Positions 18,047 through 26,329 of a stretch of DNA of 64,000 bases are shown here, one piece after another; within the stretch, counting starts at the first letter, position 1; each line of letters starts with the position of its first letter. The position numbers and the translations under genes were made by a program. Origin of the DNA: Kuenenia sp039794105 (GTDB lineage: Bacteria; Planctomycetota; Brocadiia; Brocadiales; Brocadiaceae); the NCBI RefSeq assembly GCF_039794105.1, contig NZ_JBDIWA010000002.1, positions 124,001 through 188,000 on the forward strand, in the 5' to 3' direction. The notes below the pieces were generated by a model. The model was given only the letters and a program-made list of their open reading frames with translations, did no database searches and was not told where the DNA came from.

Positions 18047-19000
18047 TTATTCAACAAAGTTAGGGTCTACAGGCACTTTACCCAAAAAAGGGACTTCCCT
18101 GTATTCTTTTATTTCCATGTTTTCTTCTGTTTGTTTCCTGACAAATATTTCACACTTTTTGCTTATCTCGCTAAAGGCCTTTGCTCCTTCCGAACCAGGA
18201 AAAGCAGTTACAAATGCCTCGCCATCATCACATTTCTTTGTGACTTCAGGATCCAACGGTATCTTGCCAAGAAATGTCAATCCTAATTCTTTGCAAATCT
18301 TTTCGCCGCCTCCCGTTTTAAACACTTCTATGTGCCCTTTGCAGTGGGGACATACTAAATCACTCATGTTCTCTACCACGCCAATGACCGGCACATTGCT
18401 GTCTCTCGAGAAATAAACCGATTTCTTTACATCAAGCAAAACTACGTCCTGGGGCGTCGTGACAATAACAGAACCATCCACCTTGCCAATAAGTTCAATG
18501 ATTGAAATGGCCTCGTTGCCTGTGCCCGGCGGTAAATCAACCAGCAGATAATCCAGTTTTCCCCAACAGATACTTCCCATTAATTCACATAAAAAATCCC
18601 ACTTTGCGGCGTCTCTCCATATTATGGGAAGCGCGGGATCTTCGATGAGAAAGGAAAGAGAGGCAATCTTTAAATTTGGTAGCACTTCTAACGGCAGTAT
18701 GCCTTCTTCTGTCCCCTTAAGTCTTTGTCCCTCTACTCCCAACATCATGGGTATATTTGGCCCATGTATATCCGCGTCGGCAACGCCTACCTTGTATCCC
18801 TTCAAAGCCAATGTCACACCAAGATTTGTTGTTACGGTGCTTTTCCCCACGCCGCCTTTATTACTCATTACAACGATTTTGTAGGTAATATCCTTCATGC
18901 GTTGGGCTATTGCCCACTTATTGTGTTCTATATGGTCTAATTGGCAGGAAGACTGTTTATCGCAAAGCTCACAAGTAAACGGAATCTTACAGTCAGACAT
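18047..19000 (-). CDS. mrp: Mrp/NBP35-family iron-sulfur carrier ATPase
   Basis: 317 aa from the ATG at 19000, chosen because AAAGGGG lies five bases upstream; ATGs 15 and 3 bases earlier exist. The P-loop has the deviant Walker A SNKGGVGKST near residue 46, then DADIHGPNIP and LPPGTGNEA. The CPHC pair near 216 is the conserved site binding a bridging [4Fe-4S] cluster. Four cysteines near the N-terminus (CELCDKQSSC) may hold a second cluster, as in NBP35-type proteins. The family loads Fe-S clusters onto apoproteins. The ferredoxin gene upstream on the same strand is a plausible client. Confidence 0.9.
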   Translation of the reverse strand: MSDCKIPFTCELCDKQSSCQLDHIEHNKWAIAQRMKDITYKIVVMSNKGGVGKSTVTTNLGVTLALKGYKVGVADADIHGPNIPMMLGVEGQRLKGTEEGILPLEVLPNLKIASLSFLIEDPALPIIWRDAAKWDFLCELMGSICWGKLDYLLVDLPPGTGNEAISIIELIGKVDGSVIVTTPQDVVLLDVKKSVYFSRDSNVPVIGVVENMSDLVCPHCKGHIEVFKTGGGEKICKELGLTFLGKIPLDPEVTKKCDDGEAFVTAFPGSEGAKAFSEISKKCEIFVRKQTEENMEIKEYREVPFLGKVPVDPNFVE

Positions 19001-19168
19001 CATTACCCCTTTCATAAGTTTATTTTAATCGCTGACGCCAAAAATGGCACAACGTATTTGTTGGTATGAGATGAAAAAATTACCTGTTCCAATAAAGAAA
19101 AATACCGTATCTTTCTCCGCATTTTTCTAACGTGTTAATGGTTAATGTTATGATATTTTTTGCGGACA

Positions 19169-19756
19169 TTAACCCTGTGGAAGCGTCTTGATTGCACACG
19201 TACTATTTATCGTATTGCATACGTATTCGCAAATACCACAACCGACACATTTTTCTTCGTTAATTACCGGTTTGCCGTCTTCCTGATACAAGGCCTCATT
19301 CTGTAAAGGACACTTTATATAACAAAGTTGACAATCCTGATCATCCCATGCAAAGCATTGTGACTTATTAATACGTGCAATCCCCATTTTTATCTTAGTA
19401 ACAGTATCGAGAGGCTTTAATGCGCCGTCTTTGCACGCCTCAATACATAATAACCCATTACATAATACGCACGGGCTTTCCTTTGGTTTTATAACGGGAG
19501 TGCCAATGGCTACATCCATAAACCCTTCGTATCTTTTGATGGCCTTTGCGGGACAAACCTTTATGCACTCATCACAACGGGTGCATAATGAGAGAAATTC
19601 CGTTTCTTCTCCTGCTCCGGGAGGACGCAAATAATCCCCTTTTGGCATTATTCGGTCGATTTTTTTGCTTGTATAATCTGCGGCTTTGTTGCCAACATAA
19701 TAAAATAAGTCTTTAAAGAACTGTCGCCTGTCAACGATTTTATCAGAGTCGCTCAT
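19169..19756 (-). CDS. Four-cluster ferredoxin-type protein (NapF/NapG/MauM-like)
   Basis: 195 aa from the ATG at 19756 (protein starts MSDSDKIVDRRQFFKDLFYY); a TTG 7 codons earlier is possible. Four cysteine groups suit four [4Fe-4S] clusters: CTRCDECIKVCP, CVLCNGLLCIEAC, CFAWDDQDCQLCYIKCP and CVGCGICEYVC. The DRRQFFKDL start recalls the twin-Arg-like region of NapG/MauM proteins, but a clean twin-arginine signal with hydrophobic stretch is not present, so it is probably cytosolic. It would pass electrons to or from a membrane or periplasmic redox system. The next gene on the strand is the mrp ATPase. Confidence 0.85.
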   Translation of the reverse strand: MSDSDKIVDRRQFFKDLFYYVGNKAADYTSKKIDRIMPKGDYLRPPGAGEETEFLSLCTRCDECIKVCPAKAIKRYEGFMDVAIGTPVIKPKESPCVLCNGLLCIEACKDGALKPLDTVTKIKMGIARINKSQCFAWDDQDCQLCYIKCPLQNEALYQEDGKPVINEEKCVGCGICEYVCNTINSTCAIKTLPQG

Positions 19757-20079
19757 TTCGAGTCCCGCAGTAATCAAAAATAAGGAGAAATCTTAGTTAA
19801 CAATAAATCCTAGAATAAATCTACTTCAATTAAAATATCTTGTCAAGGTCAAATCCTTGTCGTATCTGATGCCAAAAAAAGAGGCATAATAAACATTTTT
19901 TGGCCATAAACCCCCTCTATTACGATTATTATACATGCTGAAAATACATAATTTTTTTGATACTTTTCGCTGTACCTTTTTTGTCAATGTCGCCATACGC
20001 TGTAATTTTTATCACTAATTATCCGTACAATATAATATTTTATTAATCTCTCTCCTCCCCCTCAGCTGTTAAAATAAAT

Positions 20080-20108
20080 TTGCATCTTTTTTGATTGTTT
20101 GTTAGATT
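20080..20108 (+). promoter_or_regulatory. Candidate promoter upstream of clpX
   Basis: TTGCAT (20080-20085) and TAGATT (20103-20108) are 17 bases apart, about 100 bp before the clpX start. The surrounding 449-bp intergenic stretch (19757-20205) also has an imperfect GCCAAAAAAA/TTTTTTGGC stem near 19870-19905 and is otherwise AT-rich and featureless. Confidence 0.3.
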
Positions 20109-20205
20109 GTCCACTTATAGAATTATCCGATATAAACTACTTTGATTGCAGCTTAGTTGCGCTATGTAGCATATATACTTTTTTGTTTTATGGAGAAGCT
20201 TTAAA

Positions 20206-21468
20206 GTGGCAAAAAAAACCGCTGATAATAAAATGATCTGTTCCTTTTGTGGCAGGAATCGTGAAGCCATAGAGCGGCTGATACAGGGAAATGCAAGCAG
20301 TTTTATTTGTAATGAATGTGTTGATACCTGCTATATGTTGCTTAAGAAAGAGCATGTTTCTGTCGCCGGTGTTAAGCCAGCGGGCAAAATTCTTACCCCA
20401 ATGGAAATAAATGATAAATTAAACGAGTACGTTATAGGACAAGAAAAGGCAAAAAGAACACTTGCCGTTGCTGTTTATAATCATTATAAACGATTGCTAA
20501 CAAGCGCCAGGGGCAAGGATGATGAGGTTGAAATAGAGAAAAGCAATATCCTGTTAATTGGCCCTACCGGTTCCGGCAAGACTCTTTTAGCCCGCACACT
20601 AGCGAAACTGCTAAACGTTCCTTTTGCTATTGCAGATGCAACAACCCTAACAGAAGCAGGATACGTTGGAGAAGACGTAGAAAATATTTTGCTTGGTTTG
20701 TTAAGAAATGCGGATTTTGATGTAAAGCGCGCACAGCAAGGAATTATTTACATAGACGAAATAGATAAAATCGCAAGAAAGAATGCAAGTAGTTCTATTA
20801 CCCGGGATGTTTCAGGTGAAGGGGTACAGCAGGCATTATTAAAGATTTTGGAGGGTGTGGTATCGAATGTCCCTCCCCAGGGAGGAAGAAAACATCCGGA
20901 GCAAAAATATATACAGATAGACACAAAAAACATCCTCTTTATTTGCGGCGGAACTTTTAGCGGCGTTAATGAGATTATTAAGAGGAGGATTGGCAAGGCG
21001 AGCATCGGATTTGACACAAAAAAACGTATTCATGAGACCTCTGATAATGATACGTCCCTGGGCACTCTTCTGAATAAGGTTGAAGTAGAAGACCTGATTG
21101 AATACGGCATGATTGTGGAGTTTATGGGGAGATTGCCGGTAATTGTATCATTATTGCCGCTTACGGAGCAGGATATGATAAGGGTAATGACTGAGCCGAA
21201 GAATGCATTGGTAAAGCAATACCAAAAATTCTTTGAAATGGAAAATGCTAAATTGGAATTTACTGATGAGGCACTGGCAGCAATTAGTAAAATAGCGCTG
21301 AAAAAAGAAACGGGCGCAAGGGCATTACGTTCTGTATTTGAAAGTTTTATGTTAGATCCTATGTATCATTTGCCTGACTGTAAAAATGGTTCAACCTTTT
21401 TAGTTACCCCTGACGTTGTGAATGGCAAGATACCTTTGATTGCACAGGAATTAAAGAAAACGGCGTGA
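20206..21468 (+). CDS. clpX: ATP-dependent Clp protease ATP-binding subunit ClpX
   Basis: 420 aa, hexameric AAA+ unfoldase feeding substrates to ClpP. The N-terminal zinc domain has CSFCGRN and CNECVDTC (residues 12-45). Walker A is GPTGSGKT, Walker B IIYIDEIDKI, the pore loop GYVGED, and the ClpP-docking loop IGFDT near residue 268. GTG start with GGAGAAGC about 8 bases upstream. The gene stands alone: no clpP or tig lies next to it, whereas in many bacteria it follows clpP. Confidence 0.97.
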   Translation: MAKKTADNKMICSFCGRNREAIERLIQGNASSFICNECVDTCYMLLKKEHVSVAGVKPAGKILTPMEINDKLNEYVIGQEKAKRTLAVAVYNHYKRLLTSARGKDDEVEIEKSNILLIGPTGSGKTLLARTLAKLLNVPFAIADATTLTEAGYVGEDVENILLGLLRNADFDVKRAQQGIIYIDEIDKIARKNASSSITRDVSGEGVQQALLKILEGVVSNVPPQGGRKHPEQKYIQIDTKNILFICGGTFSGVNEIIKRRIGKASIGFDTKKRIHETSDNDTSLGTLLNKVEVEDLIEYGMIVEFMGRLPVIVSLLPLTEQDMIRVMTEPKNALVKQYQKFFEMENAKLEFTDEALAAISKIALKKETGARALRSVFESFMLDPMYHLPDCKNGSTFLVTPDVVNGKIPLIAQELKKTA

Positions 21469-21552
21469 CAATTTTCCCGCCCCGATATATAAGAACAACT
21501 GAACATCCCCCTCTGTGTGGTTACAAACATAGTACCTTAAAACCCAAGGTAA

Positions 21553-24405
21553 TTATTTTTCATTAGGCGGCATTTTATCCGCATCTATACTGCAAACAAG
21601 ACACTGATTTTCTTTCGCTGATTTCCCTGCAAAAGTGTCTTCATGTATAAAACCGTTGCATACCACGCATTTCTTGTTTTCTATCGGATCAATTTTTCTA
21701 CGGTAATATCCTAACGCTTCAATCTTTGTACGAATGATTTCCCTCCTTCTTTCAAACCCATAGCATGCCACAAGAAACGATCTGAAATCAAAGCGTTGTG
21801 TTACGAGCATGATAAGCGGTAATCCGTTTTTATGTCCCGCTGCGGATGCGTCAATTCTGGCATAAATGACAGACGCCTTTTTTTTACTCTTTTCATCTAC
21901 TTTAAATATGACGCCGCCTCCTCTTTTCAATAAGGTATGTTTTACATAGGTTTCATGAAGGTATTTCCCCAATGTTTGTTCAATAAGGGATTCCGAAATA
22001 TCCGGTGGAAATTGCATTTTGTAAAGTATGAATTTTACGTCTGATTTGTCGATTGGTTCCGGTATGAGTTCATGGATGCTGAAGCCGGAACAATATTTTT
22101 GTATACCGGCAATTTTTCCGGCGAGCGTTTCCCGTTGTAATGTTTCTTTAGTGATGGCATTTGAAAGGAAAGAAAGGTGATAGATATTTATGCCATAAGC
22201 AAAATCTACCGCCGGTTTTCCATCCATAAATTCACCTATATACTCTGACAAGGCATAATAATAAGGGGTAATGTGGGGCAGCGCCATCATAAGAGAACGC
22301 GCAATAGCTACCCCGATAAAACGTTTCGGGATTAAACGCAGGGGAGGGTCGATTTCGGCAATAACCCGCAGTGTAATCTGATTTTTTTTGCCGTCTGCAA
22401 CATGTTTAATATCTTCCCGCAAAAAGGGGGGGGAAATGGTGTGTTGAGTCAGGCTTTTTTTATGAGTTGCCGTTGGACATGCGCCGCAGCCAGTACAATT
22501 TACTTCAATGCCCTCCCTGCCTAAACAGTAATCCTGTTCGGTAAAATTTATGGAACGTTCGTATTCTTTCCATAAAAAATGTTTAGTAATACCTGTGTCA
22601 ATTTCATCCCAGGGGAGTATCCGGTCTTCGCTCTTTTTTTGAAAAAAGTCATTTTCTGAAAGACCTGACTCCTCTAAATATATTTTCCAGTTCTTTTTCA
22701 CTTGCTTGGGAACCGTATTGTAATAAATAAAATCATCGGCAATCGATGAACGGATAAGGGCGGGGGTTAATCTACGATCGCCCATTGCCAGGAGCTGCAT
22801 CAGCCAGGTATCTTCATGGGAGGCGCTTTCACGAAATTCCATAGCGTTGGCTTTGCATATATTTTCTATTGCAATAAATATCTTTTTATTTTCATCAAGC
22901 GCTGTCTTGCAAATATCGAATTGGAGTGGAGTGTGTGGCGGATAGTATAAACGCGTCAGGCTGAAAATAACCCTTGTTTTGCAATGAGAGAGGTTTTTTA
23001 AATCGGCGAGGCTTTCCACAAATCTGCTGAATTCCTCAATATCTTCTTTGTTTTCAAGTCCTGTGTAAATCAAAAAAATCTTGAGTTCCCGCATACCATT
23101 TTCGAATAAATATTCACAGGCAGTATATATTTGGTCTTCGGTGAGATTCTTGTGCAGGTAACGGCGCAATCGCTCACTGATGCCTTCCATGCCACAGCTT
23201 ACCGTCGTCTTGCCAATGATTCTTTGTACCTCCGCGAGGAATTTATCCGTAGAGAGGAGGTCGAAGCGCTGGCTTTTCAGATTTACATTGGTGATTTCCC
23301 GGTAAAACGACAGGATCATGGGATAGAGTTCCGTGTGGGTATTAAAGTTAAAACTCATGAGATTTATGGTGTCCAGTCCCTGAAGCGCCTTTGCCTTTTT
23401 AATACTTTCTGATAATTTTGCCAGCGATCTTTCCCTATAAGGTTTCCGCTCCCAGCTTTCCGCACAGAACGAGCAAAAACATGGGCATCCATTGCTGATT
23501 TGTATACTGCCGCTGCCCAAATTTTCAGGGTCATACCATATCGGCCCTGATTCCAGCGTCCGTGTTTGATCAAGGTCATATACTATTGCACTCTTTACCG
23601 GACAGGATACGTAAGGCGCCTTCGGGGCAATTTCTGATAATTCCTGTACCGATAGATTGTTTTGAACAATTGTTTTATAGCGGTGTTCATATTTATCGGG
23701 TTCATAAAACCCGTCTACTTTGCCGTGGCATTCCTTTAATATCCTTGCCTTTGTCCAGCCAAGAGACTTTCCTTGTTTTACTATTTCAAGGAATTGTTTT
23801 ACAGCGTACTCTCCTTCGCCCATAAACACAGCATCCACAAGTCCGTAATGGTTTTTACCGCCCTGTTCATTCACTGTTCCGTGCAGTATTTGGGTAACAG
23901 CAGCATTAGCGCCTCCCAGCACAATCAGAGGAATAGTATTTTGATCAATGCGCTCGCTTTTATAAAGGGGTATGCCTGAAAAGAGCAATAATTGGGGCAA
24001 ATTAAGCATTTCCAGCACAAAGGAGTTGCTTATGCCAATGACGTCAAAAGCACAAGGCGGCTCCTTTGTGGTGGTTCCCACCCAAAGTGGAATTTTTGCA
24101 TCGATCATTATTTTCAGGTCTTTTGGAGGCGGAAGAAAGGCAAAGTCGGTAAAGACCCCTTCGGTTTCCTGTGCTATTTGCGCTATCAATGCGTGGGAGA
24201 TAGAAGCAGACACATCGCGGTATGTTGACAGGCGGCATATAAGAAATCGTACTTCAGATTCAGAAAACAGGGCTGGAGACATAGTATTAGGCTCCCCGCC
24301 TTTTAACCAAAGACCTGCAATAGAAAGAGAGTAATACTTCTCTTCATACCACTGACGGATTTCAGAAGAAGATTTTAGACAATCTGCTGGCATTGTACAA
24401 AACAT
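21553..24405 (-). CDS. Very large radical SAM protein with extra Cys clusters
   Basis: 950 aa from the ATG at 24405 (TTG at 24414 and ATG at 24393 also possible). An N-terminal 250-residue region of cobalamin-binding-like alpha/beta character includes LIVLGGANAA and FMGEGEY. The radical SAM core follows, with SNGCPCFCSFCAE (CxxxCxxC) near 310. Later come NCTGCGACPTATH near 655 (a possible second Fe-S site) and a C-terminal zinc-ribbon-like pair, CVVCNGF and CLVC. The layout resembles B12-binding radical SAM proteins carrying a DUF2344-type tail, but I cannot assign a substrate. No modified peptide or pathway gene adjoins it. Monocistronic. Confidence 0.8.
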   Translation of the reverse strand: MFCTMPADCLKSSSEIRQWYEEKYYSLSIAGLWLKGGEPNTMSPALFSESEVRFLICRLSTYRDVSASISHALIAQIAQETEGVFTDFAFLPPPKDLKIMIDAKIPLWVGTTTKEPPCAFDVIGISNSFVLEMLNLPQLLLFSGIPLYKSERIDQNTIPLIVLGGANAAVTQILHGTVNEQGGKNHYGLVDAVFMGEGEYAVKQFLEIVKQGKSLGWTKARILKECHGKVDGFYEPDKYEHRYKTIVQNNLSVQELSEIAPKAPYVSCPVKSAIVYDLDQTRTLESGPIWYDPENLGSGSIQISNGCPCFCSFCAESWERKPYRERSLAKLSESIKKAKALQGLDTINLMSFNFNTHTELYPMILSFYREITNVNLKSQRFDLLSTDKFLAEVQRIIGKTTVSCGMEGISERLRRYLHKNLTEDQIYTACEYLFENGMRELKIFLIYTGLENKEDIEEFSRFVESLADLKNLSHCKTRVIFSLTRLYYPPHTPLQFDICKTALDENKKIFIAIENICKANAMEFRESASHEDTWLMQLLAMGDRRLTPALIRSSIADDFIYYNTVPKQVKKNWKIYLEESGLSENDFFQKKSEDRILPWDEIDTGITKHFLWKEYERSINFTEQDYCLGREGIEVNCTGCGACPTATHKKSLTQHTISPPFLREDIKHVADGKKNQITLRVIAEIDPPLRLIPKRFIGVAIARSLMMALPHITPYYYALSEYIGEFMDGKPAVDFAYGINIYHLSFLSNAITKETLQRETLAGKIAGIQKYCSGFSIHELIPEPIDKSDVKFILYKMQFPPDISESLIEQTLGKYLHETYVKHTLLKRGGGVIFKVDEKSKKKASVIYARIDASAAGHKNGLPLIMLVTQRFDFRSFLVACYGFERRREIIRTKIEALGYYRRKIDPIENKKCVVCNGFIHEDTFAGKSAKENQCLVCSIDADKMPPNEK

Positions 24406-24630
24406 AGTGGGCAATGAAAGAAATTAAAAAATTATGTGATTATTTACACAACAGTGTATAAAAGGTATGATATGGCATTGTATCTGATAGGCAGTGATTT
24501 TACAATGATTTGAATTGTAACGTGAATAATCCATGATTCAACCCCCCTTCGTAACTTAGCAGTAATTTCTTTGCATTTTTTGGCAAAATATTTAATGGTC
24601 TTTTCGGCAGTCGGCAAATTGTAGATTGCA

Positions 24631-24712
24631 GATTGAGGATTGAGGATTGAGGATTGAGGATTGAGGATTGAGGATTGAGGATTGAGGATTGAGGATTGAG
24701 GATTGAGGATTG
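24631..24712. repeat. Heptamer tandem repeat (GATTGAG, about 11.7 copies)
   Basis: An uninterrupted array of the 7-mer GATTGAG fills 82 bp. It is flanked by GTAGATTGCA on the left and by a TGCTTGTTTGGTTCTGGCT sequence on the right that recurs near 52545. The rest of 24406-24777 has a TTTGCATTTTTTGGCAAAAT repeat (about 24570-24597). A reading frame through the array gives only an NPQSSIL repeat and is rejected as a gene. Comparable heptamer arrays (STRR) are known from cyanobacteria. Confidence 0.9.
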
Positions 24713-24777
24713 TTCTCGTGCTTGTTTGGTTCTGGCTCTGCAAGCCTTGGGTTACCAGTTTTTAATATACATCATCT

Positions 24778-25425
24778 ATGTCAATATTTATAGATACCGC
24801 CACTCCGGAAGAAGCAAAAATAGCAAAGGATTTCGGATGGGTTAAAGGAATTACGACAAATCCCTTGCTCCTTGCTGGAGCAGGCAGGAAGGCTGAATCC
24901 GTATTAGCACAACTTGCGGAACTCAATATGGGAAAGCTGTTTTATCAGCTTATTTCGTCTAATAGTAAAGACATGCATAAGGAAGCCCGTATGGCAAAAG
25001 AGATTGCAGGCGACCAGCTTGTACTGAAAATCCCTCCGGTTGCCGCCGGGTTTCAGGCAGTTTATTCTCTTTCAAAAGAAATACCCTGTTGTGTAACTGC
25101 ACTATACAGCGTATCACAGGCATTAGTGGCAAGAGAGGCAGGCGCACAATACATTGCGGTGTATGTTAACCGCGCAACAAAGTTGATAGGAAACGGGCTT
25201 GCGCTTCTGAATGCAATGTCAAAGATACTTCACGGTAGCACCACGGAAATTCTGGCGGCAAGCATAAAATCTTCTGAAGAAGTAAGCAGTTCGCTCCTCT
25301 ATGGCGCCGACCATTTGACCTTGCCTTTTAATCTCTTATCAACATTGTGCATCCATGAACATTCGGAAGAAGCGGTGCGTCAGTTCAATTCAGGGGGAAC
25401 AGGGATTCAGATTGAGGTAAAATGA
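24778..25425 (+). CDS. Transaldolase / fructose-6-phosphate aldolase family protein
   Basis: 215 aa, the length of the short (TalC/FSA-type, subfamily 3) transaldolases. MSIFIDTATPEEAK at the start and GITTNPLLL match the family. The Schiff-base lysine should be the Lys in LVLKIPP (near residue 84), and AGAQYIAVYVNR contains the later TIM-barrel strand. It should act on sedoheptulose-7-P/glyceraldehyde-3-P or cleave fructose-6-P; the sequence does not separate the two. The ATG has no strong ribosome binding site. The repeat array ends 65 bp upstream. Confidence 0.85.
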   Translation: MSIFIDTATPEEAKIAKDFGWVKGITTNPLLLAGAGRKAESVLAQLAELNMGKLFYQLISSNSKDMHKEARMAKEIAGDQLVLKIPPVAAGFQAVYSLSKEIPCCVTALYSVSQALVAREAGAQYIAVYVNRATKLIGNGLALLNAMSKILHGSTTEILAASIKSSEEVSSSLLYGADHLTLPFNLLSTLCIHEHSEEAVRQFNSGGTGIQIEVK

Positions 25426-25548
25426 ATAAGAGATAAGAAGCTTTCTGAAATTATTGAAAGGATTGAAACGGATTTGTCATTCAAAAGATTTGACACATTT
25501 GCTCTTTTTTAGTCGTCATTCAGTTGGCTAAATAGTTACAATACAGGA

Positions 25549-25920
25549 CTAATCTGGCAGTTCTCTAATCCTTAATTTCCCCGGTGTAATAACAGTAAAC
25601 TTGTTGTATAAAGAATTTCCATACTTAACAAGAGTGGTATGCAATGAGTTGAAAATAGTTTCAACTTCTCCTGCTTCTCCTGCTTTATACCGTAAGTAAA
25701 TAATTCCTGTACACTTTTCACAATGAGCAAAGACCCATGTTCCAAAATCCTTATCCTCTGTTAAAAGTAACGCCTCTCTGTTTTTTGCAATTTCTAACAC
25801 TTCTTTATCCGATGCGCCCTGAAAATCTTTTAGAACACTAATCACCTCAAAACCTTTAGTCCTTAAATTTTTTATTAACCGAAAATCAACATCTTCATCG
25901 GCAAGAATTTTAAGTGGCAA
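25549..25920 (-). CDS. DUF5615-type PIN-like putative toxin
   Basis: 123 aa. The start MPLKILADEDVDFRLIKNL and LLLTEDKDFGTWVF show the acidic metal-binding pattern of DUF5615 PIN-like proteins, thought to be RNase toxins of type II toxin-antitoxin pairs. The two Asp clusters near residues 8-12 and 57-59 would form the active site. Its start overlaps the end of the DUF433 gene by 11 bases, so the two are co-translated. No function has been shown for most members. Confidence 0.8.
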   Translation of the reverse strand: MPLKILADEDVDFRLIKNLRTKGFEVISVLKDFQGASDKEVLEIAKNREALLLTEDKDFGTWVFAHCEKCTGIIYLRYKAGEAGEVETIFNSLHTTLVKYGNSLYNKFTVITPGKLRIRELPD

Positions 25921-26134
25921 TTAATTCCTCCAGTTCAATTACGTCTGCGGAATATGAAAGCGCAGCTAAGATATCCTCTTTTGTGAGATGAGGATATACC
26001 TCTAACAATTCTTCTACGGTCATACCTTCCGATAGCTTTCGCAGAACATGTTCAACGGTTATTCGCGTCCCTTTAATGATAGGTTTACCAAGCATTATTG
26101 CCGGATCTGTCATTATTTTCCCTTTATAAATCAT
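25910..26134 (-). CDS. DUF433 family putative antitoxin
   Basis: 74 aa from the ATG at 26134, chosen because GGGAGG lies about 6 bases upstream. The longer open frame to 26236 is not supported. MIYKGKIMTDPAIMLGKP, IIKGTRITVEHVLRKLSEG and YPHLTKEDILAAL are diagnostic of DUF433, a winged-helix antitoxin normally paired with DUF5615. It is the first gene of the pair, and antitoxins of this type commonly repress their own promoter. Confidence 0.88.
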   Translation of the reverse strand: MIYKGKIMTDPAIMLGKPIIKGTRITVEHVLRKLSEGMTVEELLEVYPHLTKEDILAALSYSADVIELEELIAT

Positions 26135-26329
26135 TGCTGCCTCCCCGATAAATAAAATACCTACAATACCGTTACAATTTAACCATTCATAAATATAACC
26201 AATTACGTTGACATTAATCAAGCATTCAACTAACATTTTTCGTTAAATAAGGCTTTACACAATGATTTAACAATTACTTTTTTCAAAAAACCAAAGCGTT
26301 GCCGTTATTAATTTGCCTTATACAAAAAT

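Noticed and set aside
24631..24712. CRISPR-like array
   Set aside because: The 7-bp units have no spacers between them, and no cas genes are present.
24444..24743. 99-codon open frame over the heptamer array
   Set aside because: It encodes only a repeated NPQSSIL peptide created by the tandem repeat; no start signal and no real domain.
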